Positions 25,122 through 31,292 of a stretch of DNA of 31,292 bases are shown here, in pieces. Origin of the DNA: CBDUQN01 sp965369375 (GTDB lineage: Bacteria; Krumholzibacteriota; Krumholzibacteriia; Krumholzibacteriales; Krumholzibacteriaceae). The stretch is taken from positions 1 through 31,292 of the forward strand of contig CBDUQN010000033.1 in the NCBI GenBank assembly GCA_965369375.1, written 5' to 3'. The position numbers were made by a program, and so were the translations under genes. The notes under the pieces are model-generated. The model had not been told where the DNA came from. It made no database searches and was given only the letters and a program-made list of their open reading frames with translations. Position 1 is the first letter of the stretch. Every line of letters begins with the position of its first letter.

Positions 25122-25150
25122 AGCCTAGTACATAAAGATAGATTTGTCAA
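25122..25150 (-). promoter_or_regulatory. Candidate promoter of the glycosyltransferase-GH130 pair
   Basis: On the minus strand TTGACA (25150-25145) is followed after 17 nt by TAGGCT (25127-25122), giving a start near 25115. The -35 is perfect and the -10 weak (three of six). The 308-nt gap 25074-25381 contains this and the fic terminator and no gene. Confidence 0.4.
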
Positions 25151-25324
25151 TTTTATAGGGTAAATGTTAAAAATAACCAGGTGAAGTTGGAACTCATCGA
25201 TCAACATTTCTCCTTGGTTTTCCATTTAACCATGATGCAGGGAAACTTTAAGTAAGAGCTGTGCATTCCACTTATTCCGTTCGTATTGCTATTATTGCAC
25301 TTGGAGCAGTCAAGATTTTCATAT

Positions 25325-25354
25325 GTTAAAAATTATGCAGATGATTTCTGCATA
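25325..25354 (-). terminator. Terminator of the fic gene (minus strand)
   Basis: TATGCAGA (25334-25341) and TCTGCATA (25347-25354) form a perfect 8-bp stem with a 5-nt loop, 27 nt after the Fic stop. On the minus strand it is followed by ATTTTTAAC. Confidence 0.65.
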
Positions 25355-25381
25355 GTTGCAGTCCCACCCGTAAGCACTATG

Positions 25382-26917
25382 TCATCTTGAGTTGTCCATC
25401 AGTTTGCTTCCGTAGGTGGATTGGATTATGAGTTCCATGCGGGCGATTTCATCCTCAACCAGGGAATCAAAGTGGCTTTCACGTTTCCGCGCCGGGAGCC
25501 GGCCATTGTTTTGGAGACAGAACCGGATAAAGAGATCGATCTGCCGGTCGGGCATATCCACGATCTCCTGAATGGCCCTCTTGGCGTCGTCGTAGTTCGC
25601 GAGGAACGTCAATTCTTCGACGAGTTCCGTATCGATGGTCTGCTCGATGAACCGGAACAGCGCCTCCGCCTGGGGCGTCATATCGATGAAGCGATACCAT
25701 AGGGCAGTATTGTTTTGAACGGTCATTCGGCCCTCTTTGTCGAGTGAATATTCCACCAAGGCCATGAGCGGCCGGGAGAAGGCCTCCAGTGAAGCGCTAT
25801 ATTCGGTAAGACGTTTCAGCATAGATGCTGATACGGGAAACATAATTCCCCCGGGCGTGAATCCGCGGCGGGCAAGAATGTTGTGGATCAGAAATCTGTG
25901 GATCCGGCCATTGCCGTCCTCGAACGGGTGAAGGAAAACGAATCCATACGCCACGGCGGCGGCATGAATCACTGCGGATAAACCCCCCTCGTCCATACGC
26001 TTGTGCGCGGCGACCAATCCTTCCATCAGATCGGGCAGGTCTTCCGGCTTCGGGCACGCGAAATGGACCACTTCTTTCTGCCACGTGACAGTCTCGCCTA
26101 CATAGTTTTGGTTTGTTCGGTAGTCGGATTCGGAGAATCGTGGATCGACGATGCGATTCTGCAGGTCGATCAATTTCGCCTTTTCGCAGAAGTCTTCGCG
26201 CTCGGCCAGCTGAAGCAGCGCAACGAAGCGCTCGGTTCGTGTCGAGTTTGGTTTGATGTGTTCGATCTCGAAGGATGATTTCGTCTCTTTGGTGTAGAGA
26301 TACCTCAAAGCCCGCTTCAGCAATTCCGGCGAGTAGCCGGACACGACCTTTCGGCATCGCTCTGGAAGGTCGACCGCTTCGAAACTTTGTAGGAGATCGG
26401 TGCGCCGGATTATCGGACAGAATCGGTTATCGCCCGGCAAGTTGTCATTGATCCGCTGACGGCGAATCCGGCGGGTCGGGGTAGCCGTGTAGTATCGATC
26501 CGGATCGAGCAGGTCGATGTAGTTACCCCGATTCGCGTCATCGATCTGAAGGGAGGTGCCGGTAAGAAACTCATACAGAAACCACAACCGCCGGCTGTAT
26601 TTACCAGTCGGTTTGGACAGGACATAACCCAGGAAATCTTCCTCTGCCACCTTCTGAAACAGGCTGGCGAGTATTGCCAGATTCGTTCCGTCATACTTGA
26701 GTGCGAATTCGAGATGATCACCCAGCGAGTTGCCCGGCCAGTACTTGGGAGGGTAAATTTCCTCGATCACACCCCCGCTCGAGTCGATCCGGTGAATTCC
26801 ACTGGTTGTGACCATGGACCTATGCCAGTTCGGGATGACGTCGATACCATACCGCTCGATGAGTGCCGCATATCCTGCGGGCCTGAGAGTCGCCTGTTTC
26901 TGACTGCTTTCAATCAT
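25382..26917 (-). CDS. Fic-domain protein (AMPylation-type)
   Basis: 511 residues. The catalytic motif HPFEDGNGRIHR (330-341) keeps the His330, Asp and Asn-Gly-Arg of HPFx(D/E)GNGR that Fic enzymes use to move AMP (or another nucleotide part) from ATP to a Ser/Thr/Tyr hydroxyl of a target protein. An inhibitory-helix-like segment at 212-222 reads TKSSFEIEHIK: it resembles the (S/T)xxxE(G/N) motif with Ser215 and Glu219, but His220 stands in the Gly/Asn position. An N-terminal domain (about 1-200) is of the long type seen in stand-alone Fic proteins, and a C-terminal helical part (about 390-511) may be a winged-helix or oligomerisation module. GGAGG precedes the ATG, and promoter and terminator flank the gene. 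No antitoxin is adjacent. Function as an AMPylator is likely from the intact motif; the target is unknown. Confidence 0.88.
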   Translation of the reverse strand: MIESSQKQATLRPAGYAALIERYGIDVIPNWHRSMVTTSGIHRIDSSGGVIEEIYPPKYWPGNSLGDHLEFALKYDGTNLAILASLFQKVAEEDFLGYVLSKPTGKYSRRLWFLYEFLTGTSLQIDDANRGNYIDLLDPDRYYTATPTRRIRRQRINDNLPGDNRFCPIIRRTDLLQSFEAVDLPERCRKVVSGYSPELLKRALRYLYTKETKSSFEIEHIKPNSTRTERFVALLQLAEREDFCEKAKLIDLQNRIVDPRFSESDYRTNQNYVGETVTWQKEVVHFACPKPEDLPDLMEGLVAAHKRMDEGGLSAVIHAAAVAYGFVFLHPFEDGNGRIHRFLIHNILARRGFTPGGIMFPVSASMLKRLTEYSASLEAFSRPLMALVEYSLDKEGRMTVQNNTALWYRFIDMTPQAEALFRFIEQTIDTELVEELTFLANYDDAKRAIQEIVDMPDRQIDLFIRFCLQNNGRLPARKRESHFDSLVEDEIARMELIIQSTYGSKLMDNSR

Positions 26918-26950
26918 GGTATCCTCCGGAAAAACGGTTACGCCGCTAGA

Positions 26951-26978
26951 ATTATAGTTATAAACTGGCTATCGTCAA
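26951..26978 (-). promoter_or_regulatory. Sigma70-type promoter of the fic gene
   Basis: On the minus strand TTGACG (26978-26973, five of six), a 16-nt spacer and a perfect TATAAT (26956-26951) lie upstream of the ATG at 26917; transcription would start near 26943. The remainder of the gap up to 27252 has no recognisable gene: a 74-codon plus-strand frame at 27024-27248 lacks a ribosome site and a family. Confidence 0.6.
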
Positions 26979-27252
26979 GAAATATGTTTACGATTATGTT
27001 CGCTCGCCTGGTAACTGAAGCACATGAGAAAAATCATTATTGGACCAGAAAAACGTTTACGAACCGGCTTGTTGCGAGAAGAAGATTACATTATGCGAAT
27101 CCGGGACTCATCCCCGTACGTAATTACGCCGCCTAATATAAGCCGGAGTTTGCCCCCCTCTTGGCATGTCGGTTGCAGCGTCGAATGGGAGTTAGCTCGT
27201 GCCGGCACCGAGTGGCGGCTGAGTTATAGACACACAACCGAGGGGTAGACAG

Positions 27253-27867
27253 ATGAAAGCGCGCAACACATGTCTCATTCTATTTATTATGATCATGGCG
27301 ATCACTGCCGAGCTTTACGGTGGCGATCGCGAGGTTTCACCGGCGAATATCGAGCAGTGGGAATACGAGATAATGTCCACCTTGATCTCCTCCTACTACG
27401 GAAGCGATTTCGAACTGCTGCTCATTGATGATCATACCGAAGCCTGGTGCATACGGGAGCGGCTGAATGAGCTCAGCAGTGAATGGGTCGAGCTGAAACC
27501 AGAGACGATCGATTCCCTCATCACACGGAACGACCATTCGGTGCCGATCAAGAACAAGCTGTCGGTTGATACGAAGTACCAATTGATGTCACGTGACAGC
27601 TATTACGAAGTCCTGAAGGCCGGCGAATGTCCGAACTGGGATTACTTCGAAGAGGTGTATCCCGATACTCCCGGTTTCATGACCATCTCGAGGGCGGGTT
27701 TCGATTCAAAGTATTCGCAAGCGCTCATCTATTTCGGCAATGCGTACCGGTGCAGAGAGAAGAGGAGCATTCCCAAGGATCGCAGCATCGCATTCTTCAA
27801 GAGGAAGGACGGCGTGTGGGTTCTTATAGGGATCAAACGGGGCTTTCAAGCATTCTATTACGAATAG
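27253..27867 (+). CDS. Small exported protein, unknown function
   Basis: 204 residues. A signal peptide of about 23 residues (LILFIMIMAITAELYG) precedes a soluble acidic body. Recurring features are IISSYYGSDFELLLIDDHTEAW near the start (about 45-68), three Cys residues and an aromatic C-terminal part, FFKRKDGVWVLIGIKRGFQAFYYE, whose pattern of strand-turn-strand is seen in many short periplasmic proteins of unknown role. AGGGG lies about 7 nt before the ATG. No neighbour is in the same operon. I do not recognise the family. Confidence 0.65.
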   Translation: MKARNTCLILFIMIMAITAELYGGDREVSPANIEQWEYEIMSTLISSYYGSDFELLLIDDHTEAWCIRERLNELSSEWVELKPETIDSLITRNDHSVPIKNKLSVDTKYQLMSRDSYYEVLKAGECPNWDYFEEVYPDTPGFMTISRAGFDSKYSQALIYFGNAYRCREKRSIPKDRSIAFFKRKDGVWVLIGIKRGFQAFYYE

Positions 27868-28058
27868 AGTTACGATGTGCGCCGCAGCCTGCGAGTGCTC
27901 CACCGGTCTTTGTCGGCTTATCAAGCCGTCGGCGCCGTATGGTCTTATAGGCATCTCGATTGCGCGTCAAGATGCTCGGGTGGCCGGATTGGGCCGGAAA
28001 GCCGTAATTCCAGGTATTTGAGTTCAAGAGATTAACTCCGGACCGCCGGTTAACAAAG

Positions 28059-28088
28059 AAAGAGAGCCCAACCTGGGCCCTCTTTTCA
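28059..28088. terminator. Bidirectional terminator-like hairpin between the 27253 and kinase genes
   Basis: AAAGAGAGCCCA (28059-28070) and TGGGCCCTCTTT (28074-28085) form a 12-bp stem with one mismatch and a 3-nt loop. TTTT ends the plus-strand arm, and on the minus strand TTTCTTTG follows. It lies 190 nt after the plus-strand gene. The rest of the 464-nt gap 27868-28331 is AT-rich and holds only the kinase promoter. Confidence 0.6.
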
Positions 28089-28293
28089 CAAGGGATTTCC
28101 GCTTAACTTTAACTACTGTAACCTGTTTTCTGATATAGTAGTCAGTAGAGAAATAGCTTTTGATTCTAGTTTGCTCTCCACTTATTGATGTAATCTCATT
28201 ACATTACGTATCCAATCGAATATGCATCAGCATGAAAGCATAGAATGCAACTAATATGTCACTGTATGCAAAATTTGAATATCCACACACATT

Positions 28294-28322
28294 TTGACAA
28301 CGAGACTTTCCAGTGGTAGAAT
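28294..28322 (+). promoter_or_regulatory. Strong sigma70-type promoter of the kinase gene, implying a leaderless mRNA
   Basis: A perfect TTGACA (28294-28299), a 17-nt spacer and TAGAAT (28317-28322, five of six) end only 9 nt before the ATG at 28332. A usual start 7-9 nt after the -10 would fall at about 28329-28331, leaving a leader of at most about 3 nt. No Shine-Dalgarno stands before the ATG, which fits leaderless translation. Confidence 0.65.
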
Positions 28323-28331
28323 TGCAGCACT

Positions 28332-31271
28332 ATGATAGGGGAGACCATTTCACATTATAAAATCCTTGAAAAGCTCGGTGAGGGCGGTATGGGGGTGGTC
28401 TATAAGGCTCAGGACCTCAATCTCGATCGCTTCGTTGCGATCAAGTTTCTCCCGGAGCATTTGAGCACGGATGAGCAAGCTACCAAGCGCTTTACCCACG
28501 AGGCTCAGGCTGCTTCCGCGCTCGACCACTCAAATATCGGCACCATTTACGAAATCGACAAGAGCCGGGACGGCCGGACATTTATCGCAATGGCGTACTA
28601 CGAAGGCGAGACGCTTCGTGAGCGGATCGACCGGGGTGGCATCGACGTCGATGAGGCGCTCGATATAACCTCTCAGATCACCTCCGGCCTGGCAAGGGCC
28701 CATGAGCAGGGGATCGTGCATCGGGATATCAAGCCGTCGAACATTATGATCACGAAACATGGTGAGGCCAAGATAGTCGATTTTGGATTGGCGAAGCTTA
28801 CGGGGAAGACGAAGCTCACAAAGGACGGGAGCATGCTCGGCACGGTAGCCTACATGTCCCCCGAGCAGGCGAGGGGTGAAGAGGTTGATGAGCGCTCGGA
28901 TATCTTTTTCGTCGGCACAGTGCTCTACGAGCTTCTCACGAGCGAGACGCCGTTTAAGGGAGAGCACGAGGCGGCGATCCTCTATGGGGTTATACATGAG
29001 GAACCAGAACCGCTCTCATTATATAGGGGTGCTGTGCCGGAAGGGATGCAGGGCGTCATCGACAAGACACTCGAGAAAAAGGTCGATGCACGTTACCAGA
29101 GCACGGGAGATTTGCTGAACGACCTGACCGCGCTCAGGGTGGATTTGGATTCCCGGCGGTCTAAAGAGAGGCGTGACTGGACTGTTTCCGGTGCGCCGCG
29201 CTCGAAGACTGGAGTATGGCGGACCGTGGCGCTTGTGCTCGCGGTCGTGGTCGTTGCCGTGATCGCCTTGATACTGCTGCGGCAATACCGCGCGGTACCT
29301 TCCGCCGGGGATCTCGCCGTGGCGGTGGTGGATTTCCGTGACCTGGGAAGCCCCGATGATGTCATACGTTCTGCGGGGATTGCGGGCCTCGTGCAGGTAG
29401 GGCTCGTGGAGAGCAGTCCCTGCCGGGTTGTCAGTCCTCAATATCTCTACGACCTGCGCCGCCGTCTCTTTGGCGCAGGTCGCGGTCCGATCGAGGAGGA
29501 TCAGGCCCTCGAGGTGGCGCGAAAATCGGGGGCGACACTGCTTCTCTCGGGGCAGATGGTCATATCAGGCACAAATCCCTACATTACCTGGCAGCTGGTA
29601 GATACACGGAGCGGCAAGAGCCTCGGCGCGCGGCGCGTTGATGGTGAGAACCTGGCGACGCTCGCGGATCAGATTATCACCGACGTCCTGCCCCTGCTCG
29701 CGAGGGAGTGCGGGGTGGAAGAGCCGGTGATGCCGCCGCCGGTCAGCGAATTGACCACTGCCTCGCCCGAGGCCTATGAGCACTATATGGCGGGGCTGCT
29801 GGCGCTTGAGAAGCTGAATAAACAAGATGCAGTTCGCGAGCTCGAGAAGGCGGTTGAAATTGATTCCACCTTCGCCCTGGCCCACTACGAACTGAGCAAG
29901 ATATACCATACGATACTGGGAGGAATTGCGCAGCACAAACTGACGCACGACTATGCCGAAAAGGCCTGGCGGTATAGGGCCCATCTGGGGGTCAAGGATC
30001 TCCTGCGGCTCGAAGCGTGGCGGGAGCAGATAAACGGCCGCGTTGAGGATGCTATTGGCATTTACCGGGAGATGCTCCTGCGCTGGCCGGACGACAGAGA
30101 GCTTCTCAAGGAACTCTGCCGCAGATTGTACTATTACTGGTATTTCGATGAGGCGTTATCGGTATCCCGGCAGGGGCTTGCCCTTTATCCGGACGAATGG
30201 CGGTTTACCGACTGGTGTGCGAATAGTCTCGGGCTATTAGGGCGTTTCAGAGAGGCCCTCGAAGTACAGAGATCGTACCGCGATCAACATCCAGAAGAGG
30301 CAAGAGCCTGGATTGGGGTTGCATGGCGGTACATCGAGATGGCCTTGCCCGATAGCGCGGAGACGGCTTCTCGCCGGGCGCTCGAGATCGATCCCAATCA
30401 CATCTACCCTCAGTATCACATCAGTTACTGCGATTACTACAGAGGGAACATCCAGCGGGCCATAGAGACTCAAGAGCGCATCCTGGCGCGGAGCGACCTT
30501 GTGGCTGGGCAACGCATTAGCCTTCTTACCAGTAATTGGTTTACACCAGGCCTCTCACTGCTCTATGCGGAGAGCGGCCGGTTCGAGAGAGCGCTGGAGA
30601 TCTTCGAAGAAGCCCGGCGATTCGTATCCGATCCGGAGGATGAAATTCTCATTAAGCTCAGGCGCAACAGGATCCTATTGAGATTGGGGCGGGCCGAGGA
30701 GGTACTGCGTTGTGCCCGAGACGTGGCAGGGCGCTCAGATAGCCGTCAAATCCTGGGTAATGCGGCATATTCAGAGGTGAGGGCTTTGGTCGCACTCGAT
30801 TCCCTCGAAGCAGCACGGTCTGCTCAAGAGAGGATCCTCGCCTTGGAGCCCACAGGTGGCCGCGCTCACTTGTTTCCTCAGGGCAAGATTCGTGCTGAGA
30901 TTGCACTCGCCGAGGGGGATCCCGAAGCGGCTCTGGCGACCCTGCACGAGATGAAACGGCGCGAGATGCCGCAGGCTGCCGGGCTGTGGAACATCGAATG
31001 GCGGGAGGCTCTCGCGCGGGCCCACCGGATGGCGGGCCGTCTGGATGAAGCCGCCAAGGTGCACGAGAAGATGCTTCGCGAGTATCGCGGTCATTTTCTA
31101 TCGCACTACGACCTCGGGCAGATCTATGAGGAAATGGGCAGGGCGGCGGATGCTGAGCACCAGTACGAGGCTTTTCTCAGAGCATGGGCTGAGGCGGATG
31201 AAGGATTGCCGCAAGTGGAAGATGCTAAGCAGCGGTTGGCCAAGTTGAGAGGCGTTTCTACTGTGGAGTAA
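28332..31271 (+). CDS. Membrane Ser/Thr protein kinase with TolB-like segment and C-terminal TPRs
   Basis: 979 residues. Hanks-type kinase domain 9-270: GEGGMG (17-21), Lys38, HRDIKPSN (130-137, catalytic Asp132), DFG (150-152) and MSPEQARG; these are all present, so it should be active. A transmembrane helix spans about 297-317 (ALVLAVVVVAVIALILL). Outside it, about 330-470, is a domain beginning AVAVVDFRDLGS and including GATLLLSGQM, similar to TolB N-terminal or guanylate-cyclase-associated segments found in kinases of this type. About 480-975 are many TPR units (for example LEKAVEIDSTFALAHYELS). The kinase lies in the cytoplasm and the TPRs face the periplasm, so it may sense an envelope partner. 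No phosphatase or response gene lies in the window. The gene ends 21 nt before the window edge. Confidence 0.93.
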   Translation: MIGETISHYKILEKLGEGGMGVVYKAQDLNLDRFVAIKFLPEHLSTDEQATKRFTHEAQAASALDHSNIGTIYEIDKSRDGRTFIAMAYYEGETLRERIDRGGIDVDEALDITSQITSGLARAHEQGIVHRDIKPSNIMITKHGEAKIVDFGLAKLTGKTKLTKDGSMLGTVAYMSPEQARGEEVDERSDIFFVGTVLYELLTSETPFKGEHEAAILYGVIHEEPEPLSLYRGAVPEGMQGVIDKTLEKKVDARYQSTGDLLNDLTALRVDLDSRRSKERRDWTVSGAPRSKTGVWRTVALVLAVVVVAVIALILLRQYRAVPSAGDLAVAVVDFRDLGSPDDVIRSAGIAGLVQVGLVESSPCRVVSPQYLYDLRRRLFGAGRGPIEEDQALEVARKSGATLLLSGQMVISGTNPYITWQLVDTRSGKSLGARRVDGENLATLADQIITDVLPLLARECGVEEPVMPPPVSELTTASPEAYEHYMAGLLALEKLNKQDAVRELEKAVEIDSTFALAHYELSKIYHTILGGIAQHKLTHDYAEKAWRYRAHLGVKDLLRLEAWREQINGRVEDAIGIYREMLLRWPDDRELLKELCRRLYYYWYFDEALSVSRQGLALYPDEWRFTDWCANSLGLLGRFREALEVQRSYRDQHPEEARAWIGVAWRYIEMALPDSAETASRRALEIDPNHIYPQYHISYCDYYRGNIQRAIETQERILARSDLVAGQRISLLTSNWFTPGLSLLYAESGRFERALEIFEEARRFVSDPEDEILIKLRRNRILLRLGRAEEVLRCARDVAGRSDSRQILGNAAYSEVRALVALDSLEAARSAQERILALEPTGGRAHLFPQGKIRAEIALAEGDPEAALATLHEMKRREMPQAAGLWNIEWREALARAHRMAGRLDEAAKVHEKMLREYRGHFLSHYDLGQIYEEMGRAADAEHQYEAFLRAWAEADEGLPQVEDAKQRLAKLRGVSTVE

Positions 31272-31292
31272 TCAGTAGGCAATGCCCTCAAA

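Noticed and set aside
27024..27248. 74-codon plus-strand frame before the 27253 gene
   Set aside because: No Shine-Dalgarno, no recognised family and no support beyond being open; it may be chance.
1..31292. CRISPR array, tRNA, rRNA or insertion sequence
   Set aside because: No regularly spaced direct repeats, cloverleaf with a GGTTCGAATCC-type T loop, conserved rRNA core or transposase was seen.

Overview
The window looks like chromosomal DNA from an uncultured diderm bacterium, most likely of the FCB superphylum or a neighbouring candidate phylum (Krumholzibacteriota, Eisenbacteria or Latescibacterota type). This is inferred from four things. The subtilase ends in a PNPFNPTT-type C-terminal sorting domain. 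The Ser/Thr kinase is fused to TPRs. Outer-membrane barrels, lipoproteins and a porin-linked zinc importer show an outer membrane. Recognisable sigma70-like promoters and Shine-Dalgarno sites are present. No rRNA, tRNA, CRISPR array, transposase or phage gene was seen, so the lineage cannot be fixed from this window alone.

Layout. 1-246 is a hairpin-rich leader. 253-3642 is a large secreted S8 protease with PKD domains, closed by a strong terminator. 3643-4232 holds the relic of an ATC-hydrolase-like gene. 4233-6542 carries a BamA/D15-type barrel, a small two-helix membrane protein with a good promoter, and a small envelope protein. 6683-10398 (minus) has a heparinase II/III-like lipoprotein, a 48-bp copy of that gene's tail, and a beta-lactamase-fold serine hydrolase. 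10540-11970 is a secreted protein of unknown function. 12113-16663 is a zinc or manganese uptake operon: small His/Cys protein, coiled-coil porin, substrate-binding protein and two ABC-3 permeases, with palindromes in its control regions and no ATPase gene. 16800-18419 has two small secreted proteins (minus) and a 5'-truncated nucleotidyltransferase relic. 18735-20150 is a seven-repeat VCBS/FG-GAP lipoprotein that stops in the middle of a calcium loop. 20181-22268 (minus) is a GT-C-like membrane protein with C-terminal TPRs. 22445-25073 (minus) has an S41 protease relic followed by a clearly AT-rich GH130-glycosyltransferase pair. 25382-26917 (minus) is a Fic protein with its own promoter and terminator. 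27253-27867 is a small secreted protein, and 28332-31271 is a transmembrane Ser/Thr kinase with TPRs that appears to be transcribed without a leader.

How they fit together. The only clear multi-gene pathway is the metal operon: the porin would let metal through the outer membrane, the binding protein would capture it, and the two permeases would form the inner-membrane channel, with an ATPase supplied from elsewhere. The GH130 and glycosyltransferase genes overlap by 8 nt and form a second, probably imported, carbohydrate module. The rest are mostly single-gene units for secreted, outer-membrane or signalling proteins. Several gene relics (ATC hydrolase, nucleotidyltransferase, S41 protease, heparinase tail, final VCBS repeat) mark this as accessory DNA undergoing decay.
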